Shown here piece by piece: positions 44,901 to 54,856 of a stretch of 64,000 nt of DNA. Where the stretch lies: assembly GCA_021927905.1 (NCBI GenBank), contig BLLK01000022.1, positions 2,604,001-2,668,000 on the forward strand. The letters run 5' to 3'. The stretch comes from Chaetoceros tenuissimus. Its lineage: Eukaryota; Bacillariophyta; Thalassiosirophyceae; Chaetocerotales; Chaetocerotaceae. Positions within the stretch are counted from its first letter, which is position 1. Each line of letters opens with the position of its first letter. The notes beneath the pieces are model-generated. The model was not told the DNA's origin, made no database searches, and saw only the letters and a program-made list of their open reading frames with translations. A program made the position numbers and the translations under genes.

Positions 44901-46710
44901 CTTCAACGAATGGAACAAGATTCTTCCTGAAAAGAGAGCGGAGGCGATTGAAGGCTTGAAAGATGCTATTGATGACGGCACTATCAAAGCACTTCGTTCG
45001 GCAATCAGAGTAGCAAAACAAGCTCTTCTTTGTGGAGACGATGATGAAACCGGTGGCATGTGGACTCTTGATCTACTACGCGACGCTGCTCTTGAGTTGA
45101 AACATGCTGAGAAACGAAAGCGTGTGACTGAAGCTCAGAAAGAATTGGTAGCCAAGAGAAACAAATGTTTTGTGCGAACCGAGTATATTGGTGTGGATAA
45201 GGCATTCAATAAGTACTGGCACTTTGATCACGATGAAGGTGGTGGCGTCTGGTATGATGCCAACTTCAAGATTCACTCAGGTGACAATAATGAAGTAGAT
45301 GATTCAACTCCAGCGATGGAGGCTTCTCAAATTCAAATTGGTGCAAAAGATGAAGAAAGCGACCTTCGTGACACAGAGGATGAAGCATTCATTAAATTTT
45401 CAAGACAAGAATACCACCCTTCTGGTTTAGTGAATTCACTAGTTAGACACCACGATGGATGTTTAACATCTAGTAAATCCTTGCGAGGTTTAATAAAAAA
45501 TCTTGATGGCAAAGGAATACGAGAAGGGTCTTTAAAGGCAACGCTTAAGGAGATCTTAGAGGCAAGTGGCCTTGTCAGCGCTGACAAGAATGAAGAGAAT
45601 ACGGAAGATGAAAACATAATAAAAACTTCAGGAGATCAAGAGCACTTTTTGCATGCAAAATCTATGGCTATGACGAAACCAGAAGAGTTTGGAATAGTCG
45701 ATAGCATTGACTTCGTGGATTCTTTCCAGTCCGGTATTGGCCAACGGTGCCGACTTCGACGAGTAGAAGATGAAATCAGTGCACCTGACAGTGCCACTTA
45801 CGTAATGGGAACAGTGATTGGCTGGAAAATAAAGACAACAGTGAGTGAATTCGTCAATCCAGAGACACAGGAGCCAACAGTTGTTGAGAAAGAAGAAGTT
45901 GTATGGTCGCTTGCCCTCGATCACGGAGGAGAGGAAGAAATAGATGCATTTGAACTCCTCAACGGAATAATTAGAGCTAAAAAATGGAAGCATCAATATC
46001 CTGGATACTCCGAGCATGATGCCCCACTTTTCGCATACCGAAACAAGGTCGGTAGGTTTTGTGGCCGTGCTGCTGATGCTCCTTATGCTGCGAGTCGGTT
46101 CTTCTTCTCCAAGCTGATGATAAAAAGAGAGCAAGAGTTCTACCCTTCACTTAAAAGTAGGTCGTATGAGAACAACTGGGGAGGTAAAAGTGGGTTACGT
46201 AATGCATGGATTGCCTCGCTCAAGGACAATTTCGACGACATAAACACTCTTCGTGACGGAATATTGACTCTAGAAGATGCGTTCCACGAATTATGTGGTG
46301 AACCTGTTCAAAAAGAGGATGATGGAAATAAGAAGAGCCCAAGAGAACTACTTGACGACGAGATTCTTCGTTGTGATATCGAGCTTGAATCTTTAGGACA
46401 AAAGATTAGTGGACTTTGGCACTGTTACGACTCCAGAGCCGTCTTTCGTGAAATCATTTCCAACAGCAATTCCCTCGGTATATATGCTCTTGGACTTGAC
46501 CTCATTTGCCGTAATACCCAAGCTTATCTAGATGCAACGAAACCGACAAATACACGAAAGTCTACTAACTACTTTGCAAATCAATACGAACAACAAGGCA
46601 TGTACGCGACATCTTCAGGAAGAATAACTAGAAGCGCTTATTCTACCGATCCGCAATCATCTAGCGGACGCAGATTGAATTCATGGCAGCAACAACATTC
46701 TGACTACTAA
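41915..46710 (+). CDS. MBD-like, DDT and WHIM domain chromatin protein
   Basis: Three exons, 41915-42177, 42330-42607 and 42692-46710, join in phase to about 1,519 residues. Basic N-terminus (KRKKQKKKMTK); a linker with a nuclear localisation-type cluster (PKKRKAG, PKKKNAR) at about 135-155; an MBD-like module at about 185-225 (FRVKISQTGERFQTAFYSAQ, then KSVPEVLKFL); a DDT domain at about 310-390 (TWDFLCTFSRTLSLHTISLD); an acidic tract; WHIM1 (KLTALQRLCILRVLIEAAYD) near 715; and a WHIM2/3-type end (GVDKAFNKYWHF) near 1010. DDT-WHIM proteins are the non-catalytic subunits of ISWI remodellers. The MBD suggests tethering to DNA, possibly methylated. The combination recalls BAZ2-type proteins, but no PHD finger or bromodomain was seen. 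Confidence 0.88.
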
Positions 46711-46857
46711 TGTTATAATATAAAAGAAGCTATTGAGTAATTTACTTGTATGTTTAGTTTTTAGTTGCCATGAGAATATCTTGAAGTTTAAGGAGACCTC
46801 ATCGCATAGGTATATATACTTATATTGTAAATGATCTTCACAGACACTTGAAGTTGA

Positions 46858-47535
46858 TTAAATTGAAGGTCTACGATCTTTCTTTTTCCCAAAGAGGCCT
46901 CGCTTCGGGTTTGTCTTCTCTTCTTCTTTCTCATCAAACATATCTTGTGGATGCCAGTCTCTACTTCTATTAGGTTTGACAGGACTGACAACCTCATACC
47001 CTTCATCTCCTGTTTCAATATCTTCAATATACTCCACCTCTTCATTTGACAGAAATGTCATGCTAGTACCATTTGTCTCCATCGACGAGTTGGCATCAAG
47101 CTGAGGAATATTTTCAGCGTTCTGTTTCTGTTTATTCCTTCTTCCATTCTTTTTCTTCTTCTTTTGTTCCTTCTCCGGAACTTCTGGAAATAAATTCTCT
47201 TGTTGAAGATAAAGGTCATGGTGCTTATCCATATTTGATCTCTGTTCTTCCATTTGTCTCGATCTCTCTTGACGCTTCTTAAGTAGCTGGTTGTAATCTC
47301 TTTGTGTAATGACTTGGGCTTGTCTACTGTATTTTCTTCTCAGATAACAACAGAGCACCAATAGGATAAACACTACTGAAGCCAAGACGATGGAGAGGAT
47401 CATGTTTTCTTGTACCGTTCTTTTCAAGCCTGAAATTGTTTCTGAAGCTGTCTCTTTTGCTTGTTCCCATGATTCGTTTAAGAGGCGATGTGCATTGCTT
47501 GTGTTAGATGTGATGATACTCATTTTTGAATTCAT
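46858..47535 (-). CDS. hypothetical single-pass membrane protein
   Basis: Single exon. I place the start at ATG 47535 (225 residues); the open frame continues upstream to 47673 without another likely ATG. A hydrophobic segment near residues 45-65 (MILSIVLASVVFILLVLCCY) is a membrane helix and is followed by basic residues (LRRKYSR), so the large C-terminal part probably faces the cytosol. That part is highly charged, with a Lys run (EKEQKKKKKNGRR), an acidic patch (EEVEYIEDIETGDEGYE) and a basic end. No domain recognised. Confidence 0.75.
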   Translation of the reverse strand: MNSKMSIITSNTSNAHRLLNESWEQAKETASETISGLKRTVQENMILSIVLASVVFILLVLCCYLRRKYSRQAQVITQRDYNQLLKKRQERSRQMEEQRSNMDKHHDLYLQQENLFPEVPEKEQKKKKKNGRRNKQKQNAENIPQLDANSSMETNGTSMTFLSNEEVEYIEDIETGDEGYEVVSPVKPNRSRDWHPQDMFDEKEEEKTNPKRGLFGKKKDRRPSI

Positions 47536-47958
47536 TTTGATGAAAGTATGATTGATGAAAGATATACAACTGACGCAAATCGTTGAAGTGGATAGTAGTC
47601 TGATGTCTATTGTATGTGCGGAGTCGTCCTTAATGGAAAAGTAGATCAATCTGAGATGCTTTAGCTTGAACACCTTCCCTCTTCTCTCTTCAATTCAAAG
47701 TAACAGTAGGTCATTCGAATTTTGCCTTAAATTGGAAAACAAATGCTCTACAAGACTTGAAGCGCACCTTCTCACGACTCGACCTTCCAGCTAAATAAGG
47801 TGTATGACGTAAGCGTATTTTCTTTCTACCTCTATAGTCATTGGCATAAAAAGAAGGACAAGAGACAAGAGACAAAGTAAGCGATATCGTGCACAAACTA
47901 CCTTGAAGGATTGTACCAAAAGATACTTCCATTAGCCAAAGAAATACTATAAAAAGAC
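47536..47958. other. intergenic region, divergent promoters
   Basis: About 420 bases between the one-helix membrane protein and the DHYC acyltransferase-like gene. A 104-codon minus-strand frame overlaps the start of the latter and looks like a shadow. Nothing else seen. Confidence 0.4.
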
Positions 47959-49371
47959 ATGACAGCACCTCATCGACGAAGGAAACAAAGGTTTCATCTA
48001 CCCTTGGTCTCAAGACTATGTCCAAACTTTACAATTTCAGCAATACTTCGATACTGTTCTTCCTCGGCACTCTATCTTCTAGGCCCTGTGTTAATCATAG
48101 TTACTCTTGGAATCCTTTCCAATCTAGCTTGGACATTCTACTATATATTGATTCCATTGAAATTTCATTCCTACGATAGTTTTGAATCTATTGCACACCA
48201 AATCTTTGTAGCATTCATACTTTTCAATATTACATTCAACTACATTTCTTGTGTCCTGACCAAGCATACAAATACAAAATATTATCAAAGTGTCGTTCGT
48301 GAACTTGCACGGGCGACAGGATTTGACTATCCTGAAACTACAGAAGAAGCAGAAGAATGGAGAAAGCAATGGCGGGAAATGATTATTGAACGAGTGAGAC
48401 AAAAAAGACTTCGGGATAAATATGAAATGATGAGTAAATATGGATACGATGAAGAAAATAATCATGGGTTGCAAACTAGTCATGAAGTCGAAGGAGATAC
48501 ACTCAAAAGGCGGACGGGTCACAGTAGTACTGGAAATTCGGCAGCCTTGCACAATCATGAGAAAAGGACTCTTCCCATGATGGAGGGACAGCGAGTTTCA
48601 TCAGGGCCATCATGGCTAAGGATGGGAGCAAATGATTGGAGTTGGTGCAATAGAAGTCAGCTCCCGAAGCCGCCTAGATCACACTTTGACCACGTTACAA
48701 AATCTTTGGTGTTGAATATGGACCATTATTGCCCTTGGATGTTCAATGTTGTTGGTTATTTCAACTACAGATATTTTATAACTTTTCTCATATACGTCAG
48801 TATCGGTATGTCCTACGGGGCCATACTTTGTTATCAGCCATTCATGTTGATTGATGGTCCAATCTACAGAGAGCAAATAGCAAGATCGAGAGAAATGTAT
48901 AAAATGGAGAATCAGGATTCCAAGACAGACTTTCGTCATTCTCATATATTCAAATATACACATGTGAAGCACTTGATCGAGGGCTGTCCAATTCCTAATG
49001 AAGTCACTCCTATAGCATTTGCGTTTATGCTCTGTGTGGCTGTTGGTCTTAGTGTTATTATACTACTGTCATTTCACTTGTATCTAATTAAAACGGCACA
49101 GACAACGATTGAATTTCATGGGAACAGATTAAAAAAAGAAGATTGTAAAGATATGGGACAGGTTTGGGTTAATCAAAATGATCTCGGAGTTAAAAGAAAT
49201 TTTGAACAAGTTTTTTGTCGATGGCCGCGTGATAGCTCATGGGCTTTCTTTTGGATAGCATTGCTTCCAAGTAGGAGAGAAGCCCAGTTTCTTCCTGTGC
49301 CTTTTGAAGGAGAGTCTGGTTTAAGAAAGACCTGGGACCGATTGAATGAGGAAAATGGCGATATAGTTTAG
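47959..49371 (+). CDS. DHHC-family S-acyltransferase-like protein with DHYC and few zinc ligands
   Basis: Single exon, 470 residues. Two membrane helices lie near residues 33-55 (LYLLGPVLIIVTLGILSNLA) and 70-95, two more after the catalytic loop (YFITFLIYVSIGMSYGAIL; AFAFMLCVAVGLSVIILLSF). The loop reads LNMDHYCPWMFNVVGYFNYRYF, so the active site is DHYC, as in yeast Akr1, and the family TTxE-type motif may be TTIEF. Most of the Cys and His residues that bind two zinc ions in DHHC enzymes are absent: SHFDHV replaces the usual HC-x2-C, and NVVG replaces NCVG. A charged insert (residues about 115-220) separates helix 2 from the loop. It may still acylate proteins, or have lost zinc binding. Confidence 0.85.
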   Translation: MTAPHRRRKQRFHLPLVSRLCPNFTISAILRYCSSSALYLLGPVLIIVTLGILSNLAWTFYYILIPLKFHSYDSFESIAHQIFVAFILFNITFNYISCVLTKHTNTKYYQSVVRELARATGFDYPETTEEAEEWRKQWREMIIERVRQKRLRDKYEMMSKYGYDEENNHGLQTSHEVEGDTLKRRTGHSSTGNSAALHNHEKRTLPMMEGQRVSSGPSWLRMGANDWSWCNRSQLPKPPRSHFDHVTKSLVLNMDHYCPWMFNVVGYFNYRYFITFLIYVSIGMSYGAILCYQPFMLIDGPIYREQIARSREMYKMENQDSKTDFRHSHIFKYTHVKHLIEGCPIPNEVTPIAFAFMLCVAVGLSVIILLSFHLYLIKTAQTTIEFHGNRLKKEDCKDMGQVWVNQNDLGVKRNFEQVFCRWPRDSSWAFFWIALLPSRREAQFLPVPFEGESGLRKTWDRLNEENGDIV

Positions 49372-49458
49372 GGCTTCGGCTTTTTCGAGGCTTAGCAAAC
49401 CTATACTGAAGCTTTATTTTGATTTTTTACTTATTCTAATTACTAGACTAATCTATTC

Positions 49459-52059
49459 CTATTTTCTTTTCTTTGGTGATTTGCGCTTGAATCCCCCATC
49501 CCCTACAGCTCTGATGCCTTTTCCAGTCGTATCCCGAAGCCCTAATGCTAACCCAGCATCTTTGTAATATTCTCGCACAACAGACCCAAATGATGTGGAT
49601 GATGATTCGTTTAATTCTTTGAATTCTTCCTGTTCCCTAGCGCTTAGCGATGGGCATGTTGGAAGATGGTTTTTCTGGTAGGAACGGACACAAGAGAATA
49701 TGTCATCGACAGATGTAGGAAATGCTATGAATCCCTTACTATTACAGGTAGCTGATTCTGTACATCCTCGACACCGTAGTCCAACTTGTCCATTCACAAC
49801 AGTCTCACCATCTTCAACAAAGTTCAGTGCCTTGAGATTACAAAAATAAACCAATGAGAATCTTGTTTGGCACATGACAGATATGATTCATAACAGAGAA
49901 CTTACCTCATCTTTGGAAACTATAAACAATTCAAGCCGCTTTCTTGCAAAAATGTCAAGATCACTGAGACCCCAGTCTTTATCTTCTTCAATTGCAAGCG
50001 AAATTCGACGACTGCTGCCTTTGGCACTGTCAAAACCTGCCAAAATTGCTGCCGCCTTTACAGCATGTAATAATACTGCTGGTGTATCCTTTGTAGATTC
50101 CCTAGTAGTGGAATCAGACTCCTGCGAAATAATGGACTTTCTGTTACTTGTAATATCGGCAGAAGCTGAATCTGAAATATCTGGATTATCATCCCCTACG
50201 CTAGGTGTTGTTTCTTCATGCATCCTTCTCCAAACTCTTCTTAGAAATGTTTTCTGCGATCCCCTTGACTTCTCTCTCATTTGTTTGTGATGATGCTTCT
50301 TCAAAGTTTTGATAGCTTCTTTCACTTCAGTAGGACATGACTTACACTTGAGAATGTGTCCAGGAATTTCAGAGAAACTATTTGATAAACGATCAACATT
50401 GGCCCAGAAAAATTTCCGAGGAGTAGGAGTGCCGCAACAGTGTTTGCATTCTAGACCGCCATAGCCAATCTCCACATTGTCCCTCTTACCTCCTCGGGTA
50501 GTGCGGTCTGCTTCTTGAAATTTGCATATTCGAAGTTGTTTCATGACATGATAAAAGAAATCTGTAAGTAGAGGTCGGTCAGATTCTTCAAGAAGATAAA
50601 GATAATTATCTTTCACAGTGCTCTCACTGTTCATTTTCGATAAAACTCCATCGGCTTCCTTGATCTCATATTTTTCGGCTGAGTCAAGACTCATATCTGA
50701 TGGACCATCATGTGCTGATGGCTTTCTTGGAGCATGTCCACTGTTGGTGTTAAGTGAAGGCATCGGTGGTTGGTACATTTGATTATGGGGAGGCATCTGT
50801 GGTTGCATATACGGATCAGAAAATTGCTGATTGTAATTATACATCTCATTTCCATGCTGATTCTGTTGCTGGTAGTTGTGCATAGGTTCATTGTAATACT
50901 TTGGAGTGGGAAGATAAGGCTTTGATTGATCGTATGGTGGCATGGCATTGGAATAGTTCATTCCGTGTGGAATGTTAGCATTAAATTCTTTTTGAGGCAT
51001 TTGCTGGTTGAAGCCTTTCTTTTCATGATAATTTGGCATCGTGCCAGTTGATTTAATAGTGCCGGTGCATAGCCGAAGATGATGATCAATGAAGCCTTGC
51101 TCAGGAGGATGCGATCGATACCAAGCATAAGACTCAGCACGTTGTCCAACTGGATTATGCACACAGTACCTACATTCCCAGATATTTTGACCTGTTTGGA
51201 TAAAAGGCATGTTGTCATAACTCTTGCCCTGATTCCTGTGTAACGGATACGGTGAAAGTTTGAACTGACCAGGTGATTGAGGTTCGGGGAAAGTTGGAAG
51301 AGGTTGTGTATTATTCCTATTCCCTTCTGGTGGATAGCCAGTATTTGTGGATGATTGAGAATAAGAAGTAGGAAAACTGTTTGGAGTATTAACCGTTGCA
51401 TTTCCTTCAATGATACCTGTTTGTGCAGGTTGCCGATTTACAATGTTATTTCTTGTGCAGAAATCGTACAAGTAGAAAGACAATGCATTCAGCTCTTCTA
51501 CTGCTGCATTCATTCCATATGTGTTTTGTTTCATCTGCCTCGAAGCGTCAAGATTTTGACGAACGTTTTCTGGCAAGACATTACACCTGGGAAAGTGCCT
51601 ATCAATCATCATACGAACGTTGCTACTTAGAGTTTCAATGCTGGATGGAAATAATAAGCATGAATCCACATGTCTTTGGCCGTTCCGAGCGCAGTGTATA
51701 CATCTCAATCCAAGTTGTTGACTTTGGTTTCCTTCATCAGCTGGTGACTGAAATATTTCAACATTTTGGCAAATAATAGCGTCTGTATGTGATAGACCTC
51801 TTGGAAATGGGGCATTATACGGTAGAAGTTGCAATGGAGTGAACTTTTGTCCTGGTGGAGGAATCTGCGCATACTGCGGACTCAAAGGAGAGTCACTAGA
51901 TGAAAAGGGGAAGTTGGTGCTATGTGTGTTATCGTTCCCAGATGAGAAGGAACTTTGCCTCATCCTCTTCTGCTGCTGCTGAGAAGGATCATAGTTTCTA
52001 TCAAAACTATCATAGAAACCTCGTTTGTCACCTTGCTGGTTATAATTGGGTCTGTTCAT
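49459..52059 (-). CDS. four-module CxxC...HxxxC protein, stramenopile-type putative zinc binder
   Basis: Two exons, 52059-49906 and 49830-49459, join to about 841 residues. Four modules share C-x2-C, an aromatic core and H-x3-C, spaced for one zinc each. They lie at about 115-159 (GLRCIHC ... RHFPRC), 294-331 (WECRYC ... HHLRLC), 535-572 (GLECKHC ... GHILKC) and 734-776 (GLRCRGC ... NHLPTC). Three of them also contain F(P/W)xxxxxL before the His. The linkers are disordered, very rich in Gln, Asn, Pro and Tyr, with two short Gln runs near the start. I know such modules only from repeat proteins of diatoms and relatives, where they are unnamed. The disordered Gln/Asn linkers suggest a nuclear or regulatory role; that is inference. 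Confidence 0.85.
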
Positions 52060-53233
52060 CTGTAAAGCGGTGAAATTATGTGTTAACAGAAAGGTTGTAG
52101 AGGAATATGGATTGATCTAAAAAAAATCAACCCCAATCAAATTGATTACATATGACAGATCACGGCATCCAGCCACTATTATCAAAGACACAGACTTACG
52201 AGTGATATAATAAACTTCAAATTGTGAGTCTAGTGTTCCAGACAGTGTAAGATGGTAAGGAATGTTCTAGGATGTGTCTGGGATCGTGATGAAAGTCAGT
52301 CCTAATTCATAAAATATATGTGTACGACAAATAATGTTTCGTTTGCACATTCACGTTGTAATGCTGCTCTAAATTTTTCGAGCTACTCCCATTAAATCCC
52401 CGGGAAATCTAAATTTTTCGACTTTTGCACACTGTACCAACGGCTTCTACGTTTCTACAATATGGAGAAAGTTCCTCGTTGCATGTGTATTACCATTAGA
52501 TGCAACGGAAATGTTACAGAAACGAACTATTCAAGGAGAAAAGCAATTCAAACTTGCTCAAACGTTCAAACTTAGGGAAAGAGATTTTGAATTCTATTCA
52601 TGTGTTTTGCTCATGTTTATCGGCGATTGAAGTTTGTAGTCTTCATGAAAGTGCCGTACTTATTGAGGAAGAACAATTTATTAACACTGTCGTAGTCTCT
52701 CATCTTTGTCGTAGTCGTCGTGTTCAAAGTCCAAACACTGTCCAAACACATGAATTTCAAGTTCATACTTTGAGCAAAACAGGTGTGCTGCAAAGAAATT
52801 GAACTCTTCTTCCCTCTCTACGTACTTCACTTGCTCCAGAAAGTTTGGCTTAATCAAAGCTATTACATATAGTGAGCCATTATTGCCTGTCTATTAAAAA
52901 CGTAAGGGCTAGTATTACGAGTACATAGGTAGCATGACATGAATGAACTGCTGCGCCCGTTGATCTAGTGCTCTGGCTAAACACACATTTCGCATTACAC
53001 ATGTCCATTATCTTTTTTGACGGTATTATCTTTCAAAATTTGAAAACAAAAAGAGTATGTATGTATTAGTAACTGTACGTGTTGACAAAATTCCAAATTG
53101 AAATCTTTGACCTTTGACATTGAAATTTTCACTTTGAAATGATTTGATTCATTCCTTCGGCTCATACATACGTTCTACATTCATACTAAAACAAAGTCTT
53201 CATCAGTAGATAATAATGATTCAAGTTCTATCT
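52060..53233. other. intergenic region (1.17 kb)
   Basis: The largest gene-free stretch. It should carry the promoter of the four-module gene and, at its right edge, the 3' UTR of the trigger-factor-like gene. A plus-strand ORF of 100 codons at 52500-52802 has an ordinary composition, no domain and no homologue I recognise. The 14-mer TCTAAATTTTTCGA occurs twice near 52370-52420. Nothing else seen. Confidence 0.4.
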
Positions 53234-53947
53234 TTATTGTGGCAATCCTCCAAGAGGTCTAGCTTCGGAAATGTCTTGATTTGCCAATTTTTGGCCCTTC
53301 ACATTTCTCGCAATAAAACTGAAAGTTTGCCCTGGACTCCATCCTGCACTAATTGCTTCTTTGAAAGTGTCGAAAGTAAGCCACTGTGGAACATCTTCTT
53401 CAGCATCTTTGGAATCTGCATCAACTACAGCCTTCTTCTTCTTTTTCTTACCCTTCTTTTTCTTTTTCGGTGGCAAAATTGAAATTGTATCAAACTCAAA
53501 TTCATTTCTTGCATCTTCAAAAGGTCTGATATTATTTTGTTGCATCGCTTCTAAAGTCGCTTCTCTAGCACATTCGTCAATTGTAAAACCCTTGTATGTA
53601 GGAATCAGATGAGGCGGAATGGTTCCTGGACGAAAGCCCTGAAATTGTTGTTGTTTAGCATCCATTGTGATCTTTTTGTATATTGCCTCGGAGAATTTTC
53701 CAAGATCAGCTTGTGTTCCATCAATTTGAATGATCCAGTCTGTCATAGATCCTTCTACTTGGGTTAGAGTACATCCTTGAATATTTCCATCTGCAGTGTT
53801 GGAGACAACTTCTCCATTCCAATCATTTGACAGATTTAAAGCTACAGTAGCATATCTCTGTGGTGCAGTGAGAGGCAAAGAGGAGAACGCTTGACTCCAT
53901 CCAATTTGCTGCGCAAAAAAGGCTGACAAAAGAATATGATACTTCAT
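53234..53947 (-). CDS. plastid-targeted trigger-factor-like protein (ribosome-binding domain only)
   Basis: Single exon, 237 residues. Signal peptide (MKYHILLSAFFAQQIGWSQAF) with Ala-Phe at the end, then a transit-like stretch. Residues about 60-160 match the N-terminal ribosome-binding domain of bacterial trigger factor: the family motif GFRPGTIPPHLI is followed by the helix ECAREATLEAMQQNN. Trigger factor shelters nascent chains at the ribosome exit. Here the PPIase and C-terminal chaperone arms are missing; instead there is a Lys run (PPKKKKKGKKKKKKAV), an acidic linker and a conserved-looking end (WLTFDTFKEAISAGWSPGQ). It would act in the plastid stroma. Confidence 0.85.
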   Translation of the reverse strand: MKYHILLSAFFAQQIGWSQAFSSLPLTAPQRYATVALNLSNDWNGEVVSNTADGNIQGCTLTQVEGSMTDWIIQIDGTQADLGKFSEAIYKKITMDAKQQQFQGFRPGTIPPHLIPTYKGFTIDECAREATLEAMQQNNIRPFEDARNEFEFDTISILPPKKKKKGKKKKKKAVVDADSKDAEEDVPQWLTFDTFKEAISAGWSPGQTFSFIARNVKGQKLANQDISEARPLGGLPQ

Positions 53948-54577
53948 GGTTCAACTTTCTAATAGATAGTGTCTTCAAGTTGGATACAGAAAAGATGAGA
54001 TCTGTGTGTAAATATTCGATGAAGTTGAAGGTAAATTATTTTGCGAGCTTGTGTGGTTGATGCGTGACGCATCTCAAGCATTAGAGAGCAATGTGGGTTG
54101 TTTCATAGAAAAGATAATCATACTAATCTTGTACGTACGTACGAGTATGTCATTTGTTTTTTAAAATAATTAGCTTTAAACATATTGTATCCAATATCAC
54201 TCTTCAATTATAGACTTTCTTAATTATGTACCGTAAGCCTTTCAGGCAATATAAATATTATTTTATTACCACTGACATTCAAGCCTACCTCTTTTGTTAC
54301 ATATATTTCAATATATGAATTCGTAAAATTTCTGTGTACATTTTCTTACAATTCTTTATTAATTAAAGGATGTGTCTATGAAGGAACTAAGCTTTCATGA
54401 TGAAAGTATTATTCTCAATTATACAAGTGATAGAACGAGAAAACACTACTCGTAGATTGATTTATTCAAAAACATGGAGAAAGAAAGGGAAAAGGGGGGT
54501 CTTTTGTACACATTTGTATGGCATATTTTCTACTCTATTTTATATTTGCAAGAATGCCCCTACCAATCAGCAAAGAT
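53948..54577. other. intergenic region before the tRNA locus
   Basis: About 630 AT-rich bases between the start of the trigger-factor-like gene and the permuted tRNA locus. A short ACGT-repeat (CGTACGTACGAG) lies at about 54132-54145. No protein gene is supported; the frames that cross the tRNA halves are fortuitous. Confidence 0.4.
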
Positions 54578-54656
54578 ATCAGAAGATTCCGGGTTCGAAT
54601 CCCGGGCGGGTTTCCCAGCGACCCGTTGGCCCAACGGTAAGGCGTCTGACTACGGA
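54578..54656 (+). tRNA. circularly permuted tRNA-Arg (anticodon ACG)
   Basis: The 3' half (54578-54613) precedes the 5' half (54620-54655 or 54656). The 3' half contains the anticodon stem strand TCAGA (54579), a variable loop AGATT, T-stem CCGGG, loop TTCGAAT, T-stem CCCGG and acceptor strand GCGGGTT. After TCCCAGC the 5' half begins with acceptor strand GACCCGT, then a D arm (GCCC...GGC with GG in the loop), anticodon stem TCTGA and loop CTACGGA with anticodon ACG at 54652-54654. All stems pair across the halves (two G-U pairs in the acceptor). Joined, they give a 72-base cloverleaf cut between positions 37 and 38, where eukaryotic tRNA introns sit. The flanks can pair (GCAAAG at 54570-54575 with TTTTGC at 54662-54667), as in a permuted precursor. 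The B box lies before the A box. The discriminator would be T. Confidence 0.85.
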
Positions 54657-54668
54657 GCTTCTTTTGCA

Positions 54669-54673
54669 TTTTT
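54669..54673 (+). terminator. oligo-T, candidate RNA polymerase III terminator
   Basis: A TTTTT run follows the permuted tRNA 5' half by 13 bases, with shorter T runs at 54662-54665 and 54675-54678. This position is consistent with a precursor that ends after the 5' half. Confidence 0.55.
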
Positions 54674-54807
54674 GTTTTCGATGGATTCATAACTTGGCTG
54701 GGTACGTATATGGAACTCTTTTTGCTGGTGATCTATTTCATTGAGACAAAATAGATCTGCTCTCTGACAATCCGATGATAAACACATTCAATGGTGCAAA
54801 AGCATAC

Positions 54808-54844
54808 GACCCGTTGGCCCAACGGTAAGGCGTCTGACTACGGA
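54808..54844 (+). pseudogene. orphan 5' half of tRNA-Arg(ACG), second copy lacking the 3' half
   Basis: The 5' half sequence of 54620-54656 is repeated here without a difference. The flanks also recur: GCAAAAGC and ATA upstream (54796-54806), and AGCTTTTTTTGCATTTTTT downstream (54844-54862). Only the 3' half and the seven-base spacer are absent, replaced by one base. The flanking words can form a hairpin (GCAAAAGC with GCTTTTTTTGC). No B box accompanies it. It is either a decayed duplicate of the permuted gene or a half gene whose product might join in trans; the first is the simpler explanation. Confidence 0.75.
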
Positions 54845-54856
54845 GCTTTTTTTGCA

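Noticed and set aside
47711-48025. 104-codon minus-strand frame overlapping the start of the DHYC gene
   Set aside because: Hydrophobic shadow overlapping a well-supported start; no family pattern.
52500-52802. 100-codon plus-strand ORF in the 1.17-kb gap
   Set aside because: ATG start and moderate length, but composition is ordinary, no domain is seen and no splice partner fits.
54578-54656. Two ordinary truncated tRNA pseudogenes instead of one permuted gene
   Set aside because: The halves are exactly complementary in all stems, meet the canonical 37/38 cut, sit seven bases apart, and have pairing flanks with a T run. Independent truncation would not predict this.
54397-54744. 115-codon frame crossing the tRNA halves
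   Set aside because: It reads through a structured RNA locus and has no protein family features.
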